This document shows, piece after piece, positions 1 to 8,143 of a stretch of DNA of 30,966 nt (position 1 is its first letter; the number at the start of each line of letters is the position of its first letter). The stretch comes from Tritrichomonas foetus (Eukaryota > Parabasalia > Tritrichomonadida > Tritrichomonadidae), in assembly GCA_001839685.1 (NCBI GenBank), contig MLAK01001119.1, forward strand, positions 1 to 30,966. The letters are read 5' to 3'. The position numbers were made by a program, and so were the translations under genes. The notes beneath the pieces are model-generated. The model had not been told where the DNA came from, searched no databases, and saw only the letters and a list, made by a program, of their open reading frames with translations.

Positions 1-41
1 AACCTTTGGGGGACCACTTTGTAAACCTTTCATATAGGAGG
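1..41 (+). repeat. Left copy of terminal inverted repeat
   Basis: The first 41 bases match the reverse complement of 30890-30930 at 39 of 41 positions (differences at 3 and 17). The shared segment contains a run of five G followed by ACCA and, further in, AAACCTTTCATATAGGAGG. Similarity stops abruptly after base 41. The simplest reading is a dispersed repeat at which the assembly ended on both sides. A true terminal inverted repeat of one large element is possible, but no transposon gene set spans the interval. Confidence 0.85.
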
Positions 42-450
42 AATTAATAAAGCTTCTTGAAATCATACAAAATCTCCAGAGTAAAATGATTTCAATTCGA
101 TCATGTGATGAGTCTCAAATCAAATCTACGAACTTTTTAATTTTTTTGAAGCCATCTCAATTTCACAACATTTTTCTCTTTCTGATGCGTTCGTTCGCAT
201 TTTTGTCCATCTTACGATTTATTTCAACTTTCATGAAAGAAAAGAAAGAATCTTTTGTATTATTTTATAAGAATAAATTGTGAAACATTCATTGAAATCT
301 TCAATTCATCAATCAAAGCTCTTTTTATTTTCAAACCAAACAAACATTTTTTATTTGTCCTTTTTCAAAAAGGGACTTTCGATATTTCATTTATGATGAA
401 AAAAAACTGATATATTGCAATAATCAAATCACAAAAATGATCAATGTCTA
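42..450. other. Non-coding left flank
   Basis: About 400 AT-rich bases between the terminal repeat and the stop codon of the glycosyltransferase-like gene. A 65-codon open frame at 86-283 has no recognisable motif and ordinary AT-rich composition, so it is not called. No RNA gene or further repeat was seen. Confidence 0.5.
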
Positions 451-1578
451 TTAAATAAGATTTTGTGAACATTTTTCAAAAAAAATCCACATTTTAATGA
501 AATGATCTTGATACAATTTGTTTATATTCTCGATATTTTTCCATACCAGGATATTGTATTTCCAATAGTATTCAAAATTTGATTGGATTCCAGCACAATA
601 CTCAATCGTATTTGGCATAAAAGATGAACAAATACCATTGATCATAATTGTATTAATATCTTGAATAAACTGTTCCGATCTTTTATAGTTTTCGATAGTA
701 GTATTGAAAGAAAAGCTATAGGGAAGGTGAACTGTGTATTGCATGATTGGTTCACTTTTATGGGAATATCGAATATCATATTCTTTTTTATGAAATCGAA
801 AGATAAACATTGAAAGTAAGTTAATTGCACAGTAATCTGGAAAAGCATAAACTATTGATGCTAAAGTATTATTATGTAGTTTCTCAATATATTTCCTACA
901 TTTCCTGATATGTTCTTTCTTAATAACAAATGGAAGTTTTACCATTCCATTATATTTTCGTTTAAATCCCATAATTGTGGAATCATCTTTCCATAACCTT
1001 CTTTGAAAAATATTTGCCAGTTGAAGGAAAGGGAAACCTGAAGGATTAAAAAGAAGATCTGGTGTAACTTTTGTTGATAAAAAAGAATCAGTATCGAGAA
1101 TAGCAACATATTCACTCTTGTTGCAATATAAATCAGAATTCAGTTGACTCCATTGTTTACCAATAAATCCATCAGAGATTTTTATAGGAGGAGGGAATTT
1201 TTCTGTATAGAATTTCCATTCTATTCTTTTAAAAATATCTATTAAATAATCTTCTCCTTCATCAAAAACAATGATTTTTTCTGGAAAAGTACTTGGCCAA
1301 AATTGATCTACTGAGTTCATTGTATAGTTTAAAAAGTATGAATCACCACCAAATGACCTAATTATAAGACATACATCAGATTTATACTCATTTTTGTGAT
1401 ACTGATCAAATAAAAGAAATAATTTTTTTGGATTAAAAAGCTTTATATTAAAAACCACTTTTATATCATCTAAAATAATCTTGTATAAAGCATATACAGC
1501 GAAATTTGATAAAATAAAAGAAAATAAAAGCATTCCTGCACAATTGAATTTTAACAATGAAATATGAGTGAAATTCAT
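451..1578 (-). CDS. Membrane-anchored glycosyltransferase-like protein
   Basis: A 375-residue protein starting at an ATG (1576-1578). Residues about 9-33 form one hydrophobic segment after a short N-terminus, as in a type II signal anchor, so a Golgi or ER lumenal enzyme is likely. LDTDS at 161-165, preceded by a GKQWSQLNSDLYCNKSEYVA segment, resembles the DxD nucleotide-sugar/metal motif of GT-A glycosyltransferases. The layout recalls DUF6492-type sugar transferases. Several N-x-S/T sites fit a lumenal protein. The donor and acceptor cannot be told from sequence. A TCATTTT initiator-like box lies 21 bases upstream of the ATG. The stop is TAAT. The family call is inference from the DxD context and topology; the reading frame is certain. 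Confidence 0.65.
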   Translation of the reverse strand: MNFTHISLLKFNCAGMLLFSFILSNFAVYALYKIILDDIKVVFNIKLFNPKKLFLLFDQYHKNEYKSDVCLIIRSFGGDSYFLNYTMNSVDQFWPSTFPEKIIVFDEGEDYLIDIFKRIEWKFYTEKFPPPIKISDGFIGKQWSQLNSDLYCNKSEYVAILDTDSFLSTKVTPDLLFNPSGFPFLQLANIFQRRLWKDDSTIMGFKRKYNGMVKLPFVIKKEHIRKCRKYIEKLHNNTLASIVYAFPDYCAINLLSMFIFRFHKKEYDIRYSHKSEPIMQYTVHLPYSFSFNTTIENYKRSEQFIQDINTIMINGICSSFMPNTIEYCAGIQSNFEYYWKYNILVWKNIENINKLYQDHFIKMWIFFEKCSQNLI

Positions 1579-1598
1579 AAATTTTTCATTATTCTTTC

Positions 1599-1605
1599 AA
1601 AATGA
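1599..1605 (-). promoter_or_regulatory. Initiator-like TCATTTT
   Basis: TCATTTT on the minus strand, 20 bases clear of the glycosyltransferase-like ATG. It fits the trichomonad initiator core TCAYTWY, which is normally found within a few tens of bases of the start codon. Confidence 0.45.
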
Positions 1606-1743
1606 TAGTGTATTGTATTCAAAATACTCGTAAATGATTCAACTCATTATCAAACACTCTGAAATGCGAAATCACAAATGTTAATCAATAATAAAAATAA
1701 GAAGAAAACAAAAATAATGAAATGAAAATATCGTAAAATCATT

Positions 1744-2928
1744 TTAGAAATCATCAAAATTAATTTCCAGTCCAAAAATGTCATCATTCTCAAAAGAATA
1801 GTTAAATAAAGACTCATTCAGTTTGTCATTTTCATCCATCATTTCATTTGAAAAAACTGGACTCTGAGCAGTATAGGAACTTTCAACAAATTTTGTATCT
1901 AAACATTCAATATTATGATGATTCATTGCACACCATTGATGTTGCTGAGATATTTGTGGATGAGAATTATGCTGTTGGAATTGCTGATACTGCATTATTC
2001 TATGATTATGAATTTGCTGTTGTTGAAGAAGTAATTGTTGTTGTTGTTCATGTTGTTGTTCCATTAGTTGTTGATGGATACTATGATTTTCTCTATTAAT
2101 TTCCAACTGCAATAAATAATAAAGTTGATTTTGTTGAAAAATTTGTTGTTGTTGGAAAAGAAGATGGTTATTTTCATGATATGATGGTAAAGATTGATTA
2201 GAAACATCTTCTTGCACCTTACTTTCAATATGTTGCTGTATTTTTTGGAATTCTTGAATTTGACACATTTTCATATTGTTCATGTGTTCTTGTGCTAATT
2301 GAGACATATGATTATGTTGAACAACAAATAGTTCTTGGATTTGAATAGGTAACATGCTTTGAAGTTGCTGCATGGAAATAAATTGATTGTTTTGGTCAAG
2401 TAATCCACAACTCTCCAATTGATCATTTATAAGGAATTGAAACTGCTGTTGAATGGCTAATTGATTTTGAACACTTTGTTGAATATATTGATCATATAGT
2501 GATTGCTGTTCACTTGTAAGAACATTAAATTTAGATGAATGAGAATACTGTTCATTATCTTCCTTCATATAATTATCATTAATATTTGGATCATTATCAT
2601 TGTTAATATTAATATTGACAGTATTAATAATGTGCTGCTGTATTTCAAGTGGTGGTAAAGGAGGATAGTATAAAAACATGTTTGAGATTGGTAAACACAT
2701 TTTTTCATAGAGAGAAAACAATATTAATGGATTTATATATTGAGAATGTGTACGATCAATAGATGCTAGGATTCGTCCTCTTTCATCTAATGGATATGAA
2801 GCTGCGGTCCTCGTAATTGGATTATAAAAATGGATTATTTGTTGAATTTTCTGTCTATCTTTCGTTTTTCTTTGTTTATGCTCAGTCGAAAGAATATGAA
2901 TTTTGGTAACAAAGTGATATGAAATGAT
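1744..2928 (-). CDS. Glutamine-rich protein of unknown function, 5' end disrupted
   Basis: From the first in-frame ATG (2698-2700) this encodes 318 residues. Most of it is rich in Q, N, H and I, with many QQ and QQQ runs between about codons 70 and 275, then an acidic C-terminus ending in FGLEINFDDF. That composition is common in transcriptional co-regulators and prion-like proteins, but no domain is recognised. The frame stays open upstream of the ATG to a TGA at 2929-2931. The extra 76 codons look coding (for example PITRTAASYPLDERGRILAS) but contain no ATG, so the true start must lie further upstream across frame breaks; see 2929-3070. The stop lies in TAAA. The gene may be a pseudogene or may contain sequence errors. 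Confidence 0.6.
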   Translation of the reverse strand: MISYHFVTKIHILSTEHKQRKTKDRQKIQQIIHFYNPITRTAASYPLDERGRILASIDRTHSQYINPLILFSLYEKMCLPISNMFLYYPPLPPLEIQQHIINTVNININNDNDPNINDNYMKEDNEQYSHSSKFNVLTSEQQSLYDQYIQQSVQNQLAIQQQFQFLINDQLESCGLLDQNNQFISMQQLQSMLPIQIQELFVVQHNHMSQLAQEHMNNMKMCQIQEFQKIQQHIESKVQEDVSNQSLPSYHENNHLLFQQQQIFQQNQLYYLLQLEINRENHSIHQQLMEQQHEQQQQLLLQQQQIHNHRIMQYQQFQQHNSHPQISQQHQWCAMNHHNIECLDTKFVESSYTAQSPVFSNEMMDENDKLNESLFNYSFENDDIFGLEINFDDF

Positions 2929-3070
2929 TCAGGACCACATTCAAAGAGAAATTCTATTATACTTTTTTCAATAGTTCGAGTGGTCAAAATAAATAATTGT
3001 TTTTTCATTTATTTCAAAAACAGGAATTTGGAGATCTCTTCGGATAGTTTTTTTTATTGGATAGTTTCAT
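2929..3070 (-). pseudogene. Probable frameshifted 5' end of the Q-rich gene
   Basis: An ATG at 3068-3070 opens a short frame (MKLSNKKNYP...). Protein-like stretches then follow in alternating frames: one containing QIPVFEINEKTIIYFDHSN, then one containing IEKSIIEFLFECGPESFH, then the frame that runs into the Q-rich gene. The shifts fall near runs of A. Together they would supply a missing N-terminus of roughly 115-125 residues. Real decay, indel errors and unrecognised introns are all possible; no trichomonad-type intron ends (GTAYGT, ACTAACACACAG) are visible. Confidence 0.4.
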
Positions 3071-3345
3071 GTTGATAATCAAATTATCTCATGATCATAT
3101 AAGCAAAATAAAAGGAGAAATATTTCGGATAAAATCAATTGCTATATTAGGCAGAAACTAATAGTGAGCGTTATTTTTATGACATTGTGATGATGAAAAA
3201 TGTATACTTGGGATAATAAAACAATTCTCATGTTGCTGTAACCTTATACGCGCCGTTATAAAAAATACTCAGAAAAAACAACGCATTCGTTAACCATTCA
3301 AATAATATAATTCGAAAAAGAATCAGGTGCAATCATACAGAATTT

Positions 3346-3444
3346 TCAGGAAATATGAACTAGATACCCCTTATCATTGCACTCCATCAACCTGTTCACT
3401 CGCAGGGCATCCACCAAGTCAAAGTGACCATAAAAACTATAAAA
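3346..3444 (-). pseudogene. Possible decayed coding fragment
   Basis: A 32-codon open stretch on the minus strand reads ...GHFDLVDALRVNRLMECNDK and ends at TGA (3346-3348). It is more GC-rich than the surrounding spacer. Protein-like text continues past the stop in the same frame with further stops, as expected for a decayed gene. No family is recognised. Confidence 0.25.
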
Positions 3445-3678
3445 TCATATCACCTTCATAATCTTCACATAAGTGATAAAAAATGCTAAAGATAAAGATA
3501 TTTAACTATTAATAAAATCCTTCATATTAGATTGTCACATTTGCTATTTCTTTGTACCACATAAATTTCACTTGTAAACATTTACGTGATGAAAAATGTA
3601 TCTAAGGGATCATATGTAATTCCCAGTAAATTTTCTAGAAAGTTTAAAGTGTACATTTTGTGCAGTATCTCAAAAGAG

Positions 3679-3718
<40 letters not shown>
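3679..3718 (+). repeat. Poly-A tract (40 A)
   Basis: An uninterrupted run of A from 3679 to 3718, followed after GG by nine more A. It could be a microsatellite or the trace of a retroposed tail. The exact length is likely to be unreliable in assembly. Confidence 0.9.
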
Positions 3719-3720
<2 letters not shown>

Positions 3721-3805
3721 AAAAAAAAAGTTATTGGAGTATCTCATCAGGCAGAAAAAAAAATAATTTCAGATAATTAATTTGGATTTTTCTTATCTCA
3801 TAAAA

Positions 3806-3897
3806 AAGGTCAAATATAAGGCGAAATAGAGACCGTTCATTAAAGATAAGGAGACCGTTTATATTATGCGGCCGTTTAAATATCTTAAACGTCATAA
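3806..3897 (+). promoter_or_regulatory. Upstream element cluster of the LRR-A gene
   Basis: AAGGTCA at 3806-3812 (shared with two other genes in the window), GAGACCGTT repeated at 3829-3837 and 3851-3859, a further CCGTT at 3872-3876, and AAACG at 3887-3891. CCGTT is AACGG on the other strand, which fits the general Myb site AACNG. Trichomonad core promoters are known to use Myb-like factors, so this is a reasonable but unproven link. GTCATAA at 3891-3897 lies 20 bases before the ATG. Confidence 0.4.
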
Positions 3898-3917
3898 CCA
3901 AACATTTTCCTGCGAAA

Positions 3918-5831
3918 ATGAAGCGTAAAATGAAAACTAATAGAAACAACTACCTCGTTTATAGGAAGAAGAATTTAACTTCTTTCTCTGAGGTAAGTTT
4001 TAAAGACACCACCGTCACTGTAGATGTTTCCGGCAATCCAATCTCCAATTTCGAAGGCCTCCCATCTTGCCCACACCTCACAGCAATCAAGGCAGAGCAT
4101 ACTGCGATCGATTCATTCAAAGGCGCCACTCTCCAGCCGTCTCTTCTTCAACTATCTATCACAAATACTCCGCTCGCTAAAGTTCGACATGTAACGACGA
4201 TGGCTTTGGTCGTATTTGGTCCCTCGCTCCGAAGTATAAACGGTCGTATCGTTTTGCCAAATGTTCGATCAACAGCAATGAAAATCCGGCCGAGGGTTCT
4301 TCCCCACCTGGAAAAGGGATATTTGCTCACATCGATCGACCCACTCAAAATTATGCTGCCGAGCACATCAGAGGAAATAATCGTTGATCTGGATAATCAT
4401 GATTATCTTGAGAAGGAGAAACAAATTAGAGAAAACAATAGAATCATTCAGGAAATGCGTGAGACACTGATTCAACTTCAGAAAGAAAAGAGGGCTCAAG
4501 AAATGGCCCGCTGTGATGAAGAGAAAATAATGGAGGCGTTTGTGACGCCTTCGCCAAAGAGAAGGAAGTGCTCACCAAAGAAATCACCAAAGAAAACACA
4601 AAGAAACATGCAAACAACACAACAACTTGATGATGATCAACAAAATCAACAACAAGAAGAAGAACAACAAGAAGAAGAATATATTCAACAAGAAGAAAAT
4701 GAAGAGGTTCATCAAAATGACAACCAAGAAGAAGAAGAATGGGTTGAAGATCAACAACAAGGAGAACAAGATCAAGTTTTCGAAGAAGAAAACTACAATT
4801 TTGTTGATGATGATAATCAAGCTGAAAATAATCAAGATGATGTCGTTGTTTCAGAAGAAGAAGAACGAAATGAAGAATTAGCTAATCAAGAAATTCCAAT
4901 AGACAACCAAAATATCAGCAGAAACGAAGAAGAAGAATCAAAGGAAATTTTCAACTTTTCTGAAGAAGAAAACATCGAAGAAGAAGATTCGCCAGATGTA
5001 GCTGCACTCAAAGCGGAAATTAACCAGCCAAGACCAAAGATGCCATTCATCACAGACAAATTTTCGGATGATGATATGCTGATGGACTTAGGCGGAGAAG
5101 CCCCACCTGAAGCTGAGCCAACTCAAGAACCAGAACAACAGCCTGAACCAGAACAGCAGCCTGAACCAGAACAACAAAATCAAAGCGAACAGAATATTGA
5201 GAATGAATTCATGGAAACTCCAAATGCGTCAGAAATCCCACAGAGTAACGAAGAAGTGCCTCAACCAGAAGAACAGCAAGAACCCGAACAAGAAATTGCT
5301 GTTGAAGAACCAGTAGCTCAGGAAGAGGAGCAAGCCCCTCAAACAGAAGAAGTTGTACCTGAAGAACCACCAGCAGCTGAAGAAGAACCACCAGTAGCTG
5401 GAGAAGAACCACCAGTAGCTGGGGAAGAACCACCAGTTGCTGAAGAAGAACAACCAGTAGCTGGAGAAGAACCACCAGTTGCTGAAGAAGAACAACCAGC
5501 AGCTGGAGAAGAACAACCAGTTGCTGAAGAAGAACAACCAGAAGCTGGAGAAGAACAACCAGTTGCTGAAGAAGAACAACCAGCAGCTGGAGAAGAACAA
5601 CCAGTTGCTGAAGAAGAACAACCAGTAGCTGGAGAAGAACCACCGGTTGCTGCTGATGCTGTTGAACAACAAGCAGTTGAAGAAGCTGTTGTTGATGAAC
5701 CAGCTCCAGTTGAAGATGAAGAGTTCGAAAAAAGCGATGACGAAAACCAAGAACAACAACATCAAGAAGGAACTTCATTCGAGGGTAACACTGCAAGTGA
5801 TATTCTTGACCTTGGAAGTGAGGTGTATTAA
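3918..5831 (+). CDS. LRR-like N-terminal protein with long acidic repetitive tail (LRR-A)
   Basis: A 637-residue protein. Residues about 25-165 form a compact module with leucine-rich-repeat spacing and an LRR-cap-like end (PSLRSINGR, then GYLLTSIDPLKIML). A short coiled coil follows (about 170-200, ending LIQLQKEKRAQEMARCDEEK), then a basic SPKRRKCSPKKSPKK patch near 212-226 that could be a nuclear localisation signal. The rest is disordered and rich in E and Q, ending in 8-residue repeats of the type EEEQPVAG (about 480-578). The N-terminal module is paralogous to that of the gene starting at 18326 (shared PLA, SI-x-x-R and DPLK landmarks), so this is a family with interchangeable tails. 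The function is unknown; the LRR module suggests protein binding. The gene converges on the PROPPIN gene. The stop lies in TAAA. Confidence 0.75.
   Translation: MKRKMKTNRNNYLVYRKKNLTSFSEVSFKDTTVTVDVSGNPISNFEGLPSCPHLTAIKAEHTAIDSFKGATLQPSLLQLSITNTPLAKVRHVTTMALVVFGPSLRSINGRIVLPNVRSTAMKIRPRVLPHLEKGYLLTSIDPLKIMLPSTSEEIIVDLDNHDYLEKEKQIRENNRIIQEMRETLIQLQKEKRAQEMARCDEEKIMEAFVTPSPKRRKCSPKKSPKKTQRNMQTTQQLDDDQQNQQQEEEQQEEEYIQQEENEEVHQNDNQEEEEWVEDQQQGEQDQVFEEENYNFVDDDNQAENNQDDVVVSEEEERNEELANQEIPIDNQNISRNEEEESKEIFNFSEEENIEEEDSPDVAALKAEINQPRPKMPFITDKFSDDDMLMDLGGEAPPEAEPTQEPEQQPEPEQQPEPEQQNQSEQNIENEFMETPNASEIPQSNEEVPQPEEQQEPEQEIAVEEPVAQEEEQAPQTEEVVPEEPPAAEEEPPVAGEEPPVAGEEPPVAEEEQPVAGEEPPVAEEEQPAAGEEQPVAEEEQPEAGEEQPVAEEEQPAAGEEQPVAEEEQPVAGEEPPVAADAVEQQAVEEAVVDEPAPVEDEEFEKSDDENQEQQHQEGTSFEGNTASDILDLGSEVY
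5360..5650 (+). repeat. In-frame tandem repeats encoding (E)EEQPVAGE-type octapeptides
   Basis: About twelve 24-base units encode alternating EEQPVAG/EEPPVAE-type octapeptides. Many units pair into a 48-base higher-order period alternating GTTGCTGAAGAAGAACAACC and GTAGCTGGAGAAGAACCACC-like sequence. High nucleotide identity suggests recent expansion by slippage or unequal exchange. Confidence 0.85.
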
Positions 5832-6127
5832 ATTTTGAATTTTAGATTTTCTGAAATATACATAAATCATTTTTCGACTTAATTATTCATTCTTTTATTC
5901 ACTCAAAATCAATTAATCAATAAATTTCTTGATCAACATATAATGGTGTCACTCCTTGTTTATCGATCCGATCCGATTTCTTGTTTTTCGATCAAGTCAA
6001 AATAGTACAAAATAGAAAGGAAAAATATAAAATCAAAAACCAAATTTATCAATAATATGGTGAACTAAAAAAATTGAACAGTATGCATAACAAAACAAAA
6101 AAACAAAATAAAATAAAACAATGGTTT

Positions 6128-7315
6128 CTAAAACGTGCTTCTTCTTTCCTTCCGCATTAAATTTGAATCCCCATGCTTGAGTCTGACGCTTGTCTTTATA
6201 TTTAGTGCGTTCTTTTCACCATTCACTTCATAAACAGTCAAAACAGAATCCTCGCATATTACCTCCACAATTCCACTCTCTTTATCAGCTAGGCACGCCA
6301 CAGGAGGTGCTGCGGGTGTGGCCATTAGATGAAGGTCCTTTTCAACGCCATTGTTTACTCCACCGCTCATGTTTGAAGTTGTGCTCAATCCAGAAATAAA
6401 GACATGGATTGTGGTTGGAGTGCAGGCGACTGTTAATGGGCCAGAAACATCAACAGCCACAATCGAGGCTTGCCTGAAGCCTCTTCGGAATTCGCCAAGC
6501 AATTTCCCGCTTTCACAGCCGAATCGGCGCACAAGAGTACCTTTTTTACTAGCTGTGGAAAATATTGGACCATTTCTATCAAGTGAAAGTGCACGGATGT
6601 AGGTATTATGACATTCGATCTGATGTGTTATTTTAAAATCGAAAACTGTAGCGACACAAACAAAGCCTGGTTTCGAAGAGAAAAGTGATCCAAGTAAGCC
6701 TTTATCAGTATTATTTGGAGGAATATCATTTACATCATTGGATAGTGATGGTATTGACAAAGGTGAATTTAAAGGCGAATTTGATGACGGTTTTGTTGAT
6801 GCGGGCGAGTCGGATCTTGGTTTTGAAGAGCTGGGCGAGCCGGTTGACTGTGAACCGTTATCGCTTGGCCAAATTATGAATCGGTTATTAACTGCGAAGA
6901 TTCCAGTTCGATTTGTATTTTCGATAATTTTCACGCTTCTGAAGCTCCTAACGTCGAATACTTGAATGGCGCCAGACAGGCCGACGAAGAGGTAGTTTTG
7001 GTTGTTCGAAATTGCGAGAATTTTCGACGGAAATTCGATCGATCGAATAAAAGTGCCGCTCTCCTGCTGGAAGAGGAGAAGGAAAAACGGTGTGTATGGC
7101 GGAGTTTCACCTTGCACGACTGCGGCCACAAGACCATTAAAAACAGTTGCAAGGAGGAAATTTCCAGGGGCAGAAATCGTGACTTCATTTTCGAAGGTTT
7201 TTGAATTGAAAAGCGTGAGTGTGTTGTTTGAGCAGAAAACGATGCTGTTATCGATGAGAAACAAAGCTCGTGGTTCAGTCACTTTTAATTGTTGGAAAGG
7301 GAAAAATAATCTCAC
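6128..7315 (-). CDS. PROPPIN family beta-propeller (Atg18/WIPI-like), no ATG start
   Basis: About 395 residues with the PROPPIN signature: FSTASKKGTLVRRFGCESGK followed by LGEFRRGFRQASI, with the FRRG phosphoinositide-binding motif at 276-279. Upstream, SIEFPSKILAISNNQNYLFV and IQVFDVRSFRSVKIIENT match the expected propeller blades. In other eukaryotes these proteins bind PI3P/PI(3,5)P2 and act in autophagosome formation and endosomal traffic. A Ser/Pro-rich loop (about 155-215) interrupts the propeller. Oddity: the open frame begins at GTG (7313-7315) and an in-frame TGA lies seven codons before it, so there is no ATG. The nearest ATG (7356-7358), placed after an initiator-like TCATTTC, opens only five codons in another frame. 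A 5' frame error or decay is likely. The stop is TAG. Confidence 0.85.
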   Translation of the reverse strand: MRLFFPFQQLKVTEPRALFLIDNSIVFCSNNTLTLFNSKTFENEVTISAPGNFLLATVFNGLVAAVVQGETPPYTPFFLLLFQQESGTFIRSIEFPSKILAISNNQNYLFVGLSGAIQVFDVRSFRSVKIIENTNRTGIFAVNNRFIIWPSDNGSQSTGSPSSSKPRSDSPASTKPSSNSPLNSPLSIPSLSNDVNDIPPNNTDKGLLGSLFSSKPGFVCVATVFDFKITHQIECHNTYIRALSLDRNGPIFSTASKKGTLVRRFGCESGKLLGEFRRGFRQASIVAVDVSGPLTVACTPTTIHVFISGLSTTSNMSGGVNNGVEKDLHLMATPAAPPVACLADKESGIVEVICEDSVLTVYEVNGEKNALNIKTSVRLKHGDSNLMRKERRSTF

Positions 7316-7369
7316 ACTTTTTCAGTGTTTATTTGGTTGATTAATCGCTGAGATTCATAATTTTTTATT

Positions 7370-7376
7370 GAAATGA
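7370..7376 (-). promoter_or_regulatory. Initiator-like TCATTTC upstream of PROPPIN
   Basis: TCATTTC on the minus strand, 11 bases clear of the ATG at 7356-7358. It matches the trichomonad initiator core TCAYTWY and its usual spacing, which supports that ATG as the ancestral start although its frame is now closed. Confidence 0.4.
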
Positions 7377-7449
7377 AGTTTGCTAAATTTTTATGATTTT
7401 AAATGGCTGAATTATTGAATAATTGATAATATCATGAAAAATTCTATAA

Positions 7450-7465
7450 ATGTCAAATTTGACAT
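7450..7465. repeat. Perfect 16-base palindrome
   Basis: ATGTCAAATTTGACAT is its own reverse complement. It lies about 90 bases upstream of the ATG nearest the PROPPIN gene and could be a dimeric protein-binding site, or chance in AT-rich DNA. Confidence 0.4.
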
Positions 7466-8143
7466 GAACAGTTCTCTAAAAATCTCGGTTATTTAATGAT
7501 ATTATCTTCATTATGAAGGTGTTCATATATTTTAAAAGATTTTTTAATTTTAAAGATAATATATTTGATAATTGATTAAATTTCTTTTACAAGATATGTT
7601 GAAAATATTTTCTCACTTTTTTTGAGAACTATAATTCAATTAATCACATCATCATGAATGAGGAAAAATATTGTTATTAATTGATTTTTGAACAATCTTG
7701 AATCAAGACTCATGATTTAAAGATATAATTATGATGCTTTAAATTGATAAAAATCAAATTTCTTTGATCGCATTTAAATTTATCAGAAAAGAATTGAATG
7801 CATAAAAAATAGTTCTTTCAATTTTTTTTCTGTGTGCATTCAAATGATCATATTAATCGAAAAAAATTCTCTTTATCAGAAGATTAGTAATGCTTTCTTT
7901 TATTCTTTAATTGGTATGCAATAATATATATATATCGAATAATGAAGACTTTTGCGCAAGAAAAAATGGTGCAATTTCATATGATTTTGTGATCAAGTTT
8001 TGGCGATACAGTTTTAGATAAACATGCATATAGCGTGGGAATTTTAACTTATTTTAAAAGTAATAAAATCGATAAAATATTTATATATTATAAAAAAATA
8101 GTTACTTAATTGTTTATTTTTCCCCTCCTGTTTTTATAATCTC

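Larger units (their letters stand above)
3071..3917. other. Intergenic region with a coding-like remnant, A tract and upstream region of LRR-A
   Basis: About 850 bases between divergent genes. It holds a coding-like minus-strand fragment at 3346-3444, a 40-base A run at 3679-3718, and the likely promoter of the LRR-A gene (3800-3917) with AAGGTCA, two GAGACCGTT repeats and GTCATAA. No complete gene or tRNA fold was found. Confidence 0.5.
7316..8143. other. Intergenic spacer between PROPPIN and transposase-USP genes
   Basis: About 830 AT-rich bases. It contains the likely PROPPIN initiator (TCATTTC, minus strand, 7370-7376), a perfect 16-base palindrome at 7450-7465, and a 9-base inverted repeat TTGAATGCA/TGCATTCAA at 7794-7802 and 7835-7843. 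It may include the 3' non-coding part of the transposon-derived gene, but no terminal repeat of an element could be identified. Confidence 0.4.

Noticed and set aside
1..41. Telomeric repeat, because of the G-rich TTTGGGGG
   Set aside because: Only one unit is present, not tandem, and the sequence continues into a palindrome at the other end.
3355..3430. Possible tRNA in a GC-richer patch
   Set aside because: No acceptor, anticodon or T-arm pairing could be drawn; protein-like text is the better explanation.
3586..3780. Small open frame with a poly-lysine run
   Set aside because: It exists only because of the 40-base A tract; no other coding signal.
5360..5650. Regularly spaced repeats resembling a CRISPR array
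   Set aside because: The repeats are contiguous, in frame and encode an octapeptide; there are no unique spacers and the genome is eukaryotic.
5209..5796. Long minus-strand open frames opposite the LRR-A tail, with Leu/Val or Phe/Ser repeats
   Set aside because: They are mirror translations of the GAAGAA/CCAGTAGCTG repeat array. The plus frame has the start, the domain and the promoter signals.
6190..7340. Several plus-strand open frames opposite the PROPPIN gene
   Set aside because: All lie antisense to a recognisable family member and show no motifs.
7356..7358. ATG as the PROPPIN start via a short intron
   Set aside because: No GT donor of any kind occurs between this ATG and the start of the open frame except at its very edge, and no ACTAAC-type acceptor.
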